The notes: generated from the letters alone by a model not told the origin. DNA of 21,419 nt from Chloroflexota bacterium (GCA_005879655.1 VBJK01000128.1:1-21419); one strand, 5' to 3'; shown: positions 1-10,717, numbered from the stretch's first letter. Made by a program: numbers and translations.

Positions 1-2739
1 GTAGTCATTGCGCTTTCCTCCCAAAAATCCACTGACAAGCCCACCGACAAATCCAAAGATTACCCCACTAATGAGTTGAGAGGAGAGCAGGCTCTTGAGC
101 ACCGATTGGAACTCCTTCAGCGCAGATGGGGAAGATGGGGCTGGAATCGCTGTCGTACAGGAACCTGGCGGACAGATGGCCACCACAGCGACACTTTGTG
201 TACTCACTTCCCTGGTAATCAATACGCCGACGGGATTGCCGACCAATCCTGTGAGGAACCCACATCCGATAAGAAATATGCAAAGGCATCCAATGAGCAA
301 AGACACCACCACATCTCGCGACAGAGTTTCCCACGACCAGATTATCACCCCTAGAGGTTTGATTTTTGTCTCTCTTATGTTGAGTAGCCCAACAAGCAAT
401 CCACCTGCTAACCCGACGAGCAGCCCACCCACTAATCCAACGAGCAACCCACCTATGGCAGTGCTCAACACAGAATAGAGGTTTGGGAGTACCCGACTGA
501 ATAACCAATGGCCCCATATGTACATGAGATCTGAGGAATGCCACTTCTGGGGAGAATATTCACTGAGTACCCATCTTAGAAGATACGAGGTCCAAGTACT
601 CAGGATGCCACTCACAATGCCTGCAATGAGTGCAGCGAAGAGAGCACCGAGAAAACCAGTAATCAGAGTGAAATACAGCCGACGCACCCCACTTTTTTCC
701 AGCCAACTCGGTTGTATCCCCTCGATATAAAACTCAGTTTGATTCTCTTGCTTCATTTGTCGTGCCAGGTAAGCCAGCCAGTGCATGGTCTGCTGCGATG
801 TGTAGTTGTCTTGAGTGCCTTGACGATGGAGCATGCGTTGCACATACGTTGCAAAAACCTGTTGCTGTTTGGCTAGTAGCGTGCCCAATGGAGCAATTTC
901 CTGGCGCGACATTCCCTGGTACGCCAACAGCAGGAGATTGAGCATCAGGGGAGTAGTCGCCAACTCTTGCAAATCTGAGTCTTGACGCAATGCCATCAGC
1001 AGCGCCTCCACCTGTGGACCTGCGCTGCGCAAATAGTTCTCGATCTGTTGACCAGAAAGCGGTTGTACTACCACAGCGCTACGCAAGAGCACCCGCGTCG
1101 TCTGTGCTAAGTAGTCCGCACTTCGACTACAGACTGCTAGCGGCAGTAACCCATGCTCCTGCCGATAAGCATTGATCGCTTCAATACATGCCCCTCGATC
1201 CTTCGTAGCCACCTCATCAAGCCCATCAAGCAGAGGAAGGATCTGATCTGTAGTTACCAGTGCTTGCCCAAGCTTGCGTGGCACCTGATATTTCGTGCTG
1301 AGTTCCTCGATAAGCCAGTCCACTAGAGACTGCGGCTTCATCGCCCACGACGAAAGATTAAACAACACTGGCATCGGATGCTGCTCATCCTGCTCAGCCC
1401 GCTCAAGCAAATCACGAGCTAACTCCAACAAAAGTGTCGTTTTGCCAGCGCCAGGAGCGCCCAGGATGAGCAATTCCCCATCAGCATCATCATAAACCTG
1501 AGTAATACGTGTCCCCTCTGGTAGTGAGCATGGAGCTGTATCGGGTTGTTGTACAACCAAGTGCCAGGGATTAGCAACGGCATCTGGTTGCTTCTCTAGT
1601 CCCAGCGCCATTAGAGCTGCTCCATGCAGTGATTGTTCTAGCACACCAGTAATCCAGAATGAGCGCACACGTCGTAGCAAGCGTTGGCGGTTCGTTTGCG
1701 CCAGAGAGGACCTGACTGTCTTCGAGGTGGTCTGGCCGGGCATTGGAAGTTGAGACGAAGTGCTCAGTATCTGCTCCGGCTTCTCTTCAGCAGATTTCAC
1801 TACCTTGAGACGAGGTTGGCTGACACCATCAGTACTGTCTTGTTCGCTCGGCTCCGAGGTGGATACAAAGTGAGTGACCTCATCCCGTATTCTGTGTTCA
1901 AAGGACCCATTTAATGCGAGCGACTGTGTTGCAAAGAATGTTTCCGAGAGAACCGTTGCGAAGTCCTGCACAGTTGGAAATCGGTGTTGCGGGTCCTTTG
2001 CCAGTGCGCCCAGCACTGCATCTTCAGCAGCTTGTGGAAGTTGTGGCAGGCGCTCACATAAACCGGGAGGTGGAGCATTGAGATGTTGATCGAGCACTTC
2101 GTAGAGGGTGCCACGAAATGGGACTTCACCACAGAGCCATTCATAGACTATCACACCCAATGCATATTGATCAGATGCGGCACAGGGCTTGCCTCGAATC
2201 TGTTCAGGAGCCATGTAGAGTGGCGTCCCCGCTAAATTTTGCGTCGAAAGGGAGTTAAGTAAGGGCTGTGCCACCGCAAGGCCAAAGTCACTGAGTACCA
2301 GCTCGTGCTTAGCATTCAGTAAGATATTTTCCGGTTTGACATCGCGATGGATGACATACTGTGTGTGTGCATAATCTAAAGCGGATGCAATCTGTTTGAC
2401 ATAGCTGATGATCTGCTCGAAGGAGAGACGTGAACCACTAGGATGTCGAGCGCGCAATGTGCCATTAGGAGTGTATTCCATTGCCAGATAGGGAGTCTGA
2501 TCCTCGATACCAAAATCGTGCACGCCTATGATATGGGGATGGGAGAGTTGCGCAATCGTGCGGGCCTCACGACGAAAAGCTTCCTGCTTGCCGGGTTCCA
2601 TGCGCACATGCAGTACTTTGATGGCTGCTGGCCGCTCCAAGTACTGATGTTCGCCCAGGTACACCGCCGCGAACGATCCCTGCCCCAGCACACGCAACAG
2701 GCGGTAATGGCCCAGTTGTTGCCCTACACGGTCAACCAT
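1..2739 (-). CDS. Ser/Thr protein kinase fused to a NACHT-type NTPase and a membrane region (3' end beyond window)
   Basis: The reading frame is open for 913 codons from an ATG at 2739 to the window edge, so the C-terminus is missing. A GGAGAG-type ribosome site lies about 11 nt upstream. The N-terminal ~270 residues are a Hanks-type kinase: Gly-rich loop LGQGSFAAVYLG, AAIKVL with the ATP-binding lysine, HRDVKPENILL with the catalytic Asp (around residue 132), DFGLA, and YMAPEQ. After a low-complexity linker comes a STAND/NACHT-like P-loop, LGAPGAGKTT (around residue 428), and a Walker B LPLLDGLDEV (around 503). From about residue 690 the protein is hydrophobic, with membrane segments and three tandem GGLLVGL units. 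Known of such families: kinase and STAND domains couple signal recognition to an effector. The role here (signalling or immunity-like) is inference. It is divergent from cbbL, with about 260 bp between the starts. Confidence 0.9.
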   Translation of the reverse strand, partial: MVDRVGQQLGHYRLLRVLGQGSFAAVYLGEHQYLERPAAIKVLHVRMEPGKQEAFRREARTIAQLSHPHIIGVHDFGIEDQTPYLAMEYTPNGTLRARHPSGSRLSFEQIISYVKQIASALDYAHTQYVIHRDVKPENILLNAKHELVLSDFGLAVAQPLLNSLSTQNLAGTPLYMAPEQIRGKPCAASDQYALGVIVYEWLCGEVPFRGTLYEVLDQHLNAPPPGLCERLPQLPQAAEDAVLGALAKDPQHRFPTVQDFATVLSETFFATQSLALNGSFEHRIRDEVTHFVSTSEPSEQDSTDGVSQPRLKVVKSAEEKPEQILSTSSQLPMPGQTTSKTVRSSLAQTNRQRLLRRVRSFWITGVLEQSLHGAALMALGLEKQPDAVANPWHLVVQQPDTAPCSLPEGTRITQVYDDADGELLILGAPGAGKTTLLLELARDLLERAEQDEQHPMPVLFNLSSWAMKPQSLVDWLIEELSTKYQVPRKLGQALVTTDQILPLLDGLDEVATKDRGACIEAINAYRQEHGLLPLAVCSRSADYLAQTTRVLLRSAVVVQPLSGQQIENYLRSAGPQVEALLMALRQDSDLQELATTPLMLNLLLLAYQGMSRQEIAPLGTLLAKQQQVFATYVQRMLHRQGTQDNYTSQQTMHWLAYLARQMKQENQTEFYIEGIQPSWLEKSGVRRLYFTLITGFLGALFAALIAGIVSGILSTWTSYLLRWVLSEYSPQKWHSSDLMYIWGHWLFSRVLPNLYSVLSTAIGGLLVGLVGGLLVGLAGGLLVGLLNIRETKIKPLGVIIWSWETLSRDVVVSLLIGCLCIFLIGCGFLTGLVGNPVGVLITREVSTQSVAVVAICPPGSCTTAIPAPSSPSALKEFQSVLKSLLSSQLISGVIFGFVGGLVSGFLGGKRNDY

Positions 2740-2947
2740 ATACGATCTACTCTCCAGGAAAAAAAGAAATAGAGACGATAAAAAAATGTCTCGTGCATAT
2801 TATTGCTGTGTTTATAGCCATGAGCCGATACATCTCATCATACTAAATAGACGTTGCTGACACACTTTTTTGTGAAGCAATGCCAAAATATAAGGTACAA
2901 TCTATGGAGTTGATAGCAAAGTGCTACTACAACGAATAGATTTGCCA

Positions 2948-2956
2948 TGCTACACT
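2948..2956 (+). promoter_or_regulatory. Candidate extended -10 promoter of the cbb operon
   Basis: TGCTACACT is a TG-n extended -10 element 45 nt before the cbbL ATG. No good -35 hexamer is visible, which is common for extended -10 promoters. The same nine bases occur upstream of the transporter gene. The rest of the 2740-3000 intergenic region is AT-rich and shows only a weak hairpin (TTGCT/AGCAA arms, 2854-2880). I could not identify a CbbR operator. Confidence 0.4.
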
Positions 2957-2958
2957 AG

Positions 2959-4449
<1,491 letters not shown>

Positions 4450-4471
4450 GCGAGCAAGGAGGAGATACAAC

Positions 4472-4900
4472 ATGGCATTCCATCTAACTCAGGGAACATT
4501 TTCCTTCCTGCCACCATTGACCGACGACGAGATTTATAAGCAGGTACAATACTGTCTCGACCACGATTGGCCGATCAATGTCGAGTTCACCGATGATCCC
4601 CATCCGCGCAATAGCTATTGGGAGATGTGGGGGCTACCAATGTTTGACGTGAAGGACGCGGCAGCCGTACTCTATGAGATCAACGAGTGCCGCAAGGCAT
4701 ACCCACACCACTACATTCGCGTAGGGGCTTATGACCGCAGCAAAGGTCGCCAAACCATTGCTATTTCATTTATTGTGAATCGTCCTACCAATGATCCTGG
4801 TTTTGCTTTGGGCCGTCAGGAGGCACACGACCGTGTTATGCGCTACTCGCTACACAGCTATGCCACTGACAAGCCCAAGGGAGAGCGGTTCACCGACTGA
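4472..4900 (+). CDS. cbbS: Ribulose-1,5-bisphosphate carboxylase small subunit, red-type
   Basis: The small subunit caps the L8 core to form the L8S8 holoenzyme. The 142-residue protein starts [18 protein letters not shown] and keeps the family core: [20 protein letters not shown] and HYIRVGAYD. The C-terminus, [20 protein letters not shown], is the extension found in red-type small subunits, where it forms a hairpin lining the central channel. The frame is open further upstream (to 4313) but that stretch lies inside cbbL. The ATG at 4472 has a strong AAGGAGGAG site 8-9 nt before it. It lies between cbbL and cbbX, 17 nt before cbbX. Confidence 0.97.
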   Translation: MAFHLTQGTFSFLPPLTDDEIYKQVQYCLDHDWPINVEFTDDPHPRNSYWEMWGLPMFDVKDAAAVLYEINECRKAYPHHYIRVGAYDRSKGRQTIAISFIVNRPTNDPGFALGRQEAHDRVMRYSLHSYATDKPKGERFTD

Positions 4901-4917
4901 CTCAGGAAAGGATAGCT

Positions 4918-5883
4918 ATGATTGGACCAACGCAAGCCGGAGAACTCGGCAGCATGACAAATTCAGTATCAGAGATAGCCGATGACAGCGTTGTCAACGT
5001 CTCGAATACCCTGAAGGAGTCACAGGTTATGGAGGTGTTGCACCAACTTGACCAGGAACTTGTGGGACTCAAGTCAGTCAAGACGCGCATTCTAGAAATC
5101 GCCGCTCTGCTGCTGGTTGACCGGATGCGTCGGGGCCTGGGGTTAACATCTCGACCACCAGCTTTGCATATGTCCTTCACAGGTCAACCAGGAACAGGCA
5201 AGACAACTGTTGCCTTGCGCATGGCGGCGATCCTCCATCGGCTCCAATACGTGCGCAAAGGCCACCTAGTGGCAGTGACACGCGATGACCTCGTTGGACA
5301 GTACATCGGCCATACCGCACCCAAAACTAAAGAGGTGCTCAAGCGGGCAATGGGCGGAGTACTCTTCATCGATGAGGCATATTACCTCTACCGTCAGGAA
5401 AACGAACGCGACTACGGACAGGAGGCCATCGAAATCCTGCTGCAAGTGATGGAGAACCAGCGCGACGACCTCGTGGTCATTCTCGCGGGCTACAAGGATC
5501 GTATGGATACCTTCTTCCAGTCCAATCCTGGTATCAGCTCACGCATTGCGCATCACCTCGATTTTCCCGACTATACGCTTGAGGAACTGCTGGCCATCGC
5601 GCAACTCATGCTCGCGGAGCAAATGTATCGTTTCAGCCCGGAGGCCCTTCAAGCATTTGAAGCCTATCTCAAGAGACGGATGCTCATGCCACGCTTCTCC
5701 AATGCTCGCAGCGTACGCAACGCCCTCGATCGGGCACGCTTGCGTCATGCCAATCGTCTCCTGGCCAAGGGAGGCAACGTCTCGAAGATCGATCTGATGA
5801 CCATTGAAGCAGAAGATATCCTGGCTAGCCGCATATTTCACGATGAAATACCAGATAGCGAGCAACAAGCTGCTATAAAATAG
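4918..5883 (+). CDS. cbbX: CbbX, red-type RuBisCO activase (AAA+ ATPase)
   Basis: CbbX is a hexameric AAA+ remodelling enzyme that pulls on the large-subunit C-terminus to release inhibitory sugar phosphates from red-type RuBisCO. Visible features in the 321-residue protein are Walker [10 protein letters not shown] (residues 89-97), the pore-loop region [12 protein letters not shown] (126-137), Walker [12 protein letters not shown] (148-158), and a sensor-2-like helix [19 protein letters not shown] (260-278). The AGGAAAGG site supports the ATG at 4918. The N-terminal ~35 residues are poorly conserved and a second in-frame ATG lies at 4954, so the start is slightly uncertain. It is the last gene of the operon. 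Its final six codons and stop form part of a long hairpin. Confidence 0.96.
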   Translation: MIGPTQAGELGSMTNSVSEIADDSVVNVSNTLKESQVMEVLHQLDQELVGLKSVKTRILEIAALLLVDRMRRGLGLTSRPPALHMSFTGQPGTGKTTVALRMAAILHRLQYVRKGHLVAVTRDDLVGQYIGHTAPKTKEVLKRAMGGVLFIDEAYYLYRQENERDYGQEAIEILLQVMENQRDDLVVILAGYKDRMDTFFQSNPGISSRIAHHLDFPDYTLEELLAIAQLMLAEQMYRFSPEALQAFEAYLKRRMLMPRFSNARSVRNALDRARLRHANRLLAKGGNVSKIDLMTIEAEDILASRIFHDEIPDSEQQAAIK

Positions 5884-5967
5884 GTGTAACGCAAAAAGTG
5901 GATTAGTCAGCATTACTGATTAATCCACTTTTTTTTGCATTACACCTATTTTATAGCAGCTTGTTGC
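5862..5967 (+). terminator. Very long hairpin overlapping the cbbX stop codon
   Basis: Left arm 5862-5910 and right arm 5916-5967 are inverted copies separated by a 5-nt loop (CATTA). They differ by one mismatch, one possible G-U pair and a 3-nt length difference in an A/T run. The left arm contains the last six codons and TAG of cbbX. The right arm includes a run of eight T. A normal intrinsic terminator has a 7-15 bp stem; this has about 49. It probably ends the cbb transcript. Confidence 0.75.
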
Positions 5968-6084
5968 AAAAGTCTGCTGAGGATAGTCTCAAGATTTACT
6001 CAAGAAAACCCATGAAACACTAAATATTCACTCAACAAACCTCTACAAAAGGTCAGAAGACGCTCATGATTTCTCGCAAAAAGT

Positions 6085-6114
6085 TTTACTCATAAGATCC
6101 CGCTGTGCTACACT
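6085..6114 (+). promoter_or_regulatory. Candidate promoter of the transporter gene
   Basis: TTTACT (6085-6090), an 18-bp spacer, and TACACT (6109-6114) preceded by TG give an extended -10 promoter. The predicted 5' leader is about 85 nt and contains a CTCTCA/TGAGAG hairpin (6158-6178). The region 5968-6206 holds no gene, and I see no clear riboswitch. Confidence 0.45.
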
Positions 6115-6206
6115 GTGTATCAGATCCATCGTACTACATAAGATACTATGGCGGAGTCTCTCATAAACGCATTGAGAGCTTGTTCTCTAAAGGATAACAT
6201 AAGCTT

Positions 6207-8213
6207 ATGGCACAGGAATCTGTAGCGCAGATAAGGTCAGGCGATCTGCATGGGGATAAAGCGGCCCATGGCAAACACCTGCTTGGTCCTCTGCTCTGTT
6301 GGGCAGTCGTATTTGCAGATATTGGCACGTCAATTTACTATGTGCCCGGCATTCTTTACCAAACAGTCCAATCGCTTGCAGGCTTCTTTGTCTCACTCAC
6401 CCTGCTGGTCTTTATTTTACTTACTTTGAAATACACCGAGGTGACACACCGCTTTCCACAAGGCGGTGGCGTTGTCACCGTAGCTGCTCAAGCGATCAAT
6501 CCCTGGTTTGGCGCGCTAGGTGGCATGTTCATTCTAGTAGACTATTTTTTGACAGCCGCCATCAGTTCCTTATCGGGAATGCAATACTTGAGCGTGGTGA
6601 TTCTCCCTTTGGGCGCAATGGTTGCCCTGCCAGGCTTAGGACAGATCCAACTGCTCATCCTGGCGATAACGATTGGCGTGCTGGTTCTTTTAGGCATCTT
6701 GAACTGGATCGGTATCAGTGAAAGTGCCAAAGTGAGCTTGGTGGGAGCGCTCATCGCCTTTTTTAGCGATATTGCAATACTGTTCACTATTTTCACGCAT
6801 ATTTCATTGGCAGACTTCTTAGCCCTGATGCCCAAGATGTTTGCCAGCCACGCGCTTACACCATTCTCTTTCCTGGCTGGTTTTGCAGGCTCATTCCTGG
6901 CATTTTCAGGTCTGGAGAGTATCTCGCAGCTCTCTCCCGTCATGAAGCAACCTCATAAGAAGGTTGCGGGCATCGCTATGCTACTGGTGGTCATCACCAT
7001 TGGCGTGACAAGTCCTCTGCTCACCATGCTCTCAACGCTCCTACTGCCGGATGCCGCCAAAGATTCTGTGCTCTCCGGGCAGATCATTTCTCTCATTGCA
7101 GGCAAATATGGTGGTATCCTCTTACAAACCGAGGTAGCAATCAGCGCAAGCGCTCTGCTCATTTTTGCCAGTAACACGGCCATTATCGGAGCCTACCACG
7201 TATTTATGGCCCTCTCGCGTATGGGTTTCCTTCCAGGCTCCGTCCTGAAACGTAACAAACTGCGCGGCTCACCTCATTACGCGATAGCTCTTCTTGGCGA
7301 TATGTATGCCTTCGGTCTGTTAGGAGCATTCACCCTCACCTGCTTAGGTCTGGATATCGTGCGTTACCGCGATTGGAAAAAAGCTCGCGAGGCCAGAACT
7401 AATGGCACTCTACAGACCAACGGTGCAAACAATCATGCATATCTGGGCAATGGCCAACAGAAGGATTTAGATGCTTTAACCGTTTTTCAAGCTACAGATA
7501 CGGATAGTGTGCAATCAGTATCTATGCATGGCACGAGCATGGAAAACACGCTTGCGGGTCAGGAAGCGAAGGGACTCTGGTTCAAGATCGATTTCTTCCT
7601 GGGCGTGCTCACCACGGCTTTAGTCGCAGTTGCTTGGTCTACCAATCTCGTTAGCAAGCCACTGGCAACCGCCTTTGGCGGTGGTGTAGCGGTGGTAGGC
7701 ATGGTCATCGCGTATAGAAACTACACCAGAGCGGAGACAGAGAGCTACGTGCCTGTACCAGTTGTCGTGACGCGCATCGAGGGGCGCAAGCCAGATTCCG
7801 TGCTTGCAGTGCTCATGCCCGACAATCCACATAACAGTGCCGTCATCCGTGCCGCTGTACAGACCTCAGAGGCAACCAAGCCGGTGATCTTCCTGTACCT
7901 ACGCAAGCACACACGGCGTCCTGAAGTGCCACGCCTCATGGAGATCGTTGACCCCTATCTGGAAGATCAGGAGGCCAAACAGACATTTGGACGGGCAGAA
8001 AGTATGGCTTTGCATGCAAAAGTTCCTGAGCGCAAATATGTCTACATCCAGGATGGTCCTGATATAGTTACGCATGTCTGGCAAGTGTTGCACCCGCGCG
8101 ATACTGTCGTTGCAGCGGAAGAAAACGAGCAGTTCAAAGATATCAACCCGGATCGCATTCGCTACGAGCTGACTCCCGATGGCAAAGTGGCCCATCTGTT
8201 GAAACGCTGGTGA
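6207..8213 (+). CDS. APC-superfamily permease, KimA/YdaO-like (possible K+ uptake)
   Basis: A 668-residue polytopic membrane protein. The N-terminal ~385 residues and a pair of helices near 455-500 are hydrophobic. ADIGTSIYY (residues 37-45) sits in the first membrane helix, followed by HRFPQGGG (81-88), ILVDYFLTAAIS (109-120) and LNWIGISESAKVS; these match the pattern of KimA-type potassium/proton symporters in the APC superfamily (known family). A soluble C-terminal domain of about 150 residues (ESYVPVPVVVTRIEGRKPDS onward) resembles a small alpha/beta regulatory domain. A polar insert (about 385-450) of low complexity separates the membrane blocks. The substrate is not shown by sequence; an amino-acid substrate is the alternative. 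Its convergence on KdpDE-like genes favours potassium, but that is inference. The ATG follows AAAGGATAA. Confidence 0.85.
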   Translation: MAQESVAQIRSGDLHGDKAAHGKHLLGPLLCWAVVFADIGTSIYYVPGILYQTVQSLAGFFVSLTLLVFILLTLKYTEVTHRFPQGGGVVTVAAQAINPWFGALGGMFILVDYFLTAAISSLSGMQYLSVVILPLGAMVALPGLGQIQLLILAITIGVLVLLGILNWIGISESAKVSLVGALIAFFSDIAILFTIFTHISLADFLALMPKMFASHALTPFSFLAGFAGSFLAFSGLESISQLSPVMKQPHKKVAGIAMLLVVITIGVTSPLLTMLSTLLLPDAAKDSVLSGQIISLIAGKYGGILLQTEVAISASALLIFASNTAIIGAYHVFMALSRMGFLPGSVLKRNKLRGSPHYAIALLGDMYAFGLLGAFTLTCLGLDIVRYRDWKKAREARTNGTLQTNGANNHAYLGNGQQKDLDALTVFQATDTDSVQSVSMHGTSMENTLAGQEAKGLWFKIDFFLGVLTTALVAVAWSTNLVSKPLATAFGGGVAVVGMVIAYRNYTRAETESYVPVPVVVTRIEGRKPDSVLAVLMPDNPHNSAVIRAAVQTSEATKPVIFLYLRKHTRRPEVPRLMEIVDPYLEDQEAKQTFGRAESMALHAKVPERKYVYIQDGPDIVTHVWQVLHPRDTVVAAEENEQFKDINPDRIRYELTPDGKVAHLLKRW

Positions 8214-8221
8214 GACGAAAA

Positions 8222-8295
8222 TGAGGTGTCAGCCTGCAAGGCCCCATAAAGGATGTCGCGATATCCTTTATGGGGCCTTGCAGGCTGACACCTCA
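8222..8295. terminator. Perfect 33-bp inverted repeat between convergent genes
   Basis: Arms 8222-8254 and 8263-8295 are exact reverse complements with an 8-nt loop (GTCGCGAT). The hairpin starts 9 nt after the transporter stop and ends 4 nt before the stop of the convergent regulator. It probably acts as a bidirectional terminator. No T-tract follows on either side and the stem is far longer than usual. Confidence 0.7.
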
Positions 8296-8299
8296 CGTT

Positions 8300-8998
8300 C
8301 TAATCATCGCCGTTAAAACGATAGCCAACGCCAGAAACGGTAAGAATAAAGCGGGGATGAGCTGGATCAGGTTCAATTTTGCGCCGTAACTGACCAATAT
8401 AGACATGTAAGTAATGCGCTTCAGAACCATAACCAGTGCCCCATACCTGCGAGAGCAACATCTGACGCGTCATGATTTTGCCGCTATTGCTAATCAATGC
8501 CTTCAATAAATCATACTCAGTGGGCGTTAACTTCACCTCACGTCCCGCAACCTGGACCAAGCGTTGTGCAAAATCGACTCTGAGCAAGCCCGCCGTAAAA
8601 ACAGGCTCTGTCCCAGCCTGTATCTGTGCTGTATGGCGCAATGCTACTCGTACACGCGCTAACACTTCATTCATGCCAAAGGGCTTAGAGACATAATCAT
8701 CAGCGCCCAGGTCAAGAGCCAGCACTTTATCCCGCTCAGTATCTTTCACAGAGAGCACAATGATGGGCAGATTCGATTGCTCTCTTACCCGCTTGCATAC
8801 CTCCAGGCCACTCATACCGGGCAAGCCAAGATCTAGCAAGATCAGGTCAGGACGATAATGAGCAATCGCCTCCAGCGCATCCTCTCCACTGGATGCGGAA
8901 AAGACCTCATAACCATGAGCAACCAGGCTACGCTGTAGTGCCCTCATAATTTCAATCTCGTCATCGACTACAAGAATACGAGCACCGCTTTTAGCCAT
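8300..8998 (-). CDS. kdpE: OmpR/PhoB-type response regulator, KdpE-like
   Basis: 232 residues. The receiver domain (about 6-120) has the acidic pair D12-D13, phospho-acceptor D56 in LILLDLGLP, T/S at the LSVKD segment and K105 in VSKPF. The C-terminal winged helix (about 130-230) contains LTPTEYDLLKALISNSGKI and ends HYLHVYIGQLRRKIEPDP...GVGYRF, the wording typical of KdpE proteins. KdpE activates potassium-uptake genes when phosphorylated by KdpD (family knowledge). Its ATG overlaps the end of the sensor gene by 8 nt (ATGGCTAA), so translation is probably coupled. No kdpFABC genes are in the window, so its target is unknown; the convergent permease is a candidate. Confidence 0.9.
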   Translation of the reverse strand: MAKSGARILVVDDEIEIMRALQRSLVAHGYEVFSASSGEDALEAIAHYRPDLILLDLGLPGMSGLEVCKRVREQSNLPIIVLSVKDTERDKVLALDLGADDYVSKPFGMNEVLARVRVALRHTAQIQAGTEPVFTAGLLRVDFAQRLVQVAGREVKLTPTEYDLLKALISNSGKIMTRQMLLSQVWGTGYGSEAHYLHVYIGQLRRKIEPDPAHPRFILTVSGVGYRFNGDD

Positions 8999-10697
8999 AC
9001 AGCTGTTCCTCCATCTGTCTTAACGGTAATGTAAAATGAAAAATCGCGCCACCTTCCTTACGACTTTCTGCACGACTTTCTGCACAACTTTCTGCCCAGA
9101 CACGCCCTCCATGCGCCTCAATAATGCCTCGGCATACCGCCAGGCCCAATCCTGAACCAGGCAACTTCAACCCCTCGCGCGCTGTCCCTGAAACACGATA
9201 GAACTTATCAAAAATACGTTCCAGATCATCTTCGGGAATACCTGGACCGCAATCGGCAATGCTTACCAGCATATTATCATCCGCAACCTCTACAGCTATC
9301 TCTATCGGCGAGGTAGCCGGGGTATAACATGCCGCATTTTCTAGCAGATTGGTTAACACCTGATCGATCTGCAAGTAATCTAACTCTACCGGTGGTAGAT
9401 CATCAGGCAGCACTGTCACAATCTCTCTTCCCTGCAACAAAAACTGCATATGCCCCAGCACATCATGCACTAACTCATCTAACGGATACCACTCCTTTTC
9501 AGGCTTGAGTGCTCCACCTTCAATACGCGACATATCCAGCAGATTACTTACCAGCCGGTTCAGACGATCGGCCTCATTCTCAATAGCCAGCACAAAACTA
9601 TGCTTCGTCTCCTCATCCCAATGCACATCATCCTGCAACAAACTACTCGCCGCAGCCTTAATAGAAGCCAAGGGCGTACGTAGATCATGCGAAACCGAGG
9701 AAAGTAAAGCCGAACGTAACGCATCGGTGCGTTGCAACAGTTCCATCTGCATACTTTCACGGCGCAAACGCGCATGTTCTATCACAGAGGTGGCCTGATC
9801 CAAAAATGTCCAGAAAAACGCCGTTTCCGTATGGGGGTCTTCATGGCCCGCTCTCCCCCTGCGCTCAATGCTCAACGGCCACGCATGACCCTCCATTAAC
9901 AAGCGCACGACACCGACGCTACGTTGACCCGATTGTAATGGAACGATACGAACGTAGCGTCGGCTCGCTTGCGTGGCTGCTATGACTCTTCTGAACCAGA
10001 AAGGTCGATGTATGTCGTGGGCTGCCGCTTCATCATATACATCGAAAATTTGTCTCTGTGACATAGCCGAAGCCGCAATCACCTCTTCATCAGGCGAGAG
10101 ACCCACCTGTGCTACCGGCAGACACGCATTCGCCATTAATAGCAACTTCCCATTCGCATCGGCTAACAGAATAGCGCAATCTCGCACACCCACCGCGGCA
10201 AAAACCTGCACAATAGAACGTACAATAATAGCCAGCTGCTTGCTCAAGTCCTCCTCATTCGTTGTTGCATTGACCAGCTCATATAAGACGCGTGTCTCGT
10301 TTTCCCGTTCCGTAGCCTGTTGAGCATGTTGGCCCAATGCCGACGCAAGTTGGCCAGTGATCATCGCCGTCACCAGGAAGATAAACAATGCAAGCCATTC
10401 CTCTAGCGCAGCAATTGAGAAGGTGTATCGTGGTGATACTAACAAATAATCGAAAGATAAAAAAGCTACGATAGATGTAATGATTGCAGAATAGAGACCT
10501 CGTGTACTAGCAAGAGCCAATACAAGTAAAAGATAGAGAATCGAAATATTTGGTATTTTCGGGTAAAGCTGCCCATAGTAGATGCAGAAGGTTCCCAGTA
10601 ATGCCCCTGTCGCGCCCAATACCGTATCTACCATAATACGTACCGAACGCCGCTCTTTGCTAACCCCTAATAGAAAAATGTGCTCAATCGACTTCAT
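8991..10697 (-). CDS. Sensor histidine kinase, KdpD-like but lacking the N-terminal KdpD/Usp domains
   Basis: 568 residues from the ATG at 10697; a TTG at 10763 would add 22 but overlaps the divergent gene. The order is a four-helix membrane module resembling the KdpD transmembrane block (YPKIPNISILYLLLVLALA, SFDYLLVSPRYTFSI; about residues 23-123), a GAF-like region (about 130-310), a dimerisation/phosphoacceptor helix SSVSHDLRTPLASIK (His at 337), and the ATPase domain with NLLENAACYTP, DCGPGIP and GSGLGLAVC. Full KdpD proteins are about 900 residues and begin with a KdpD domain and a Usp domain; both are missing here and no trace is seen upstream. It phosphorylates the downstream regulator. 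Autophosphorylation residues are intact, so it is probably functional. Confidence 0.88.
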   Translation of the reverse strand: MKSIEHIFLLGVSKERRSVRIMVDTVLGATGALLGTFCIYYGQLYPKIPNISILYLLLVLALASTRGLYSAIITSIVAFLSFDYLLVSPRYTFSIAALEEWLALFIFLVTAMITGQLASALGQHAQQATERENETRVLYELVNATTNEEDLSKQLAIIVRSIVQVFAAVGVRDCAILLADANGKLLLMANACLPVAQVGLSPDEEVIAASAMSQRQIFDVYDEAAAHDIHRPFWFRRVIAATQASRRYVRIVPLQSGQRSVGVVRLLMEGHAWPLSIERRGRAGHEDPHTETAFFWTFLDQATSVIEHARLRRESMQMELLQRTDALRSALLSSVSHDLRTPLASIKAAASSLLQDDVHWDEETKHSFVLAIENEADRLNRLVSNLLDMSRIEGGALKPEKEWYPLDELVHDVLGHMQFLLQGREIVTVLPDDLPPVELDYLQIDQVLTNLLENAACYTPATSPIEIAVEVADDNMLVSIADCGPGIPEDDLERIFDKFYRVSGTAREGLKLPGSGLGLAVCRGIIEAHGGRVWAESCAESRAESRKEGGAIFHFTLPLRQMEEQLYG

Positions 10698-10717
10698 ATT
10701 TTTTCGCACACAGGTAC

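Noticed and set aside
76..730. Three rightward open frames of 70-127 codons
   Set aside because: They are antisense to the continuous kinase-NACHT frame, overlap one another and show low-complexity composition that mirrors the glycine-rich membrane repeats.
5968..6206. c-di-AMP (ydaO-type) riboswitch before the KimA-like gene
   Set aside because: I looked for it because the Bacillus homologue is controlled this way, but I could not recognise its conserved segments; only a small hairpin is present.
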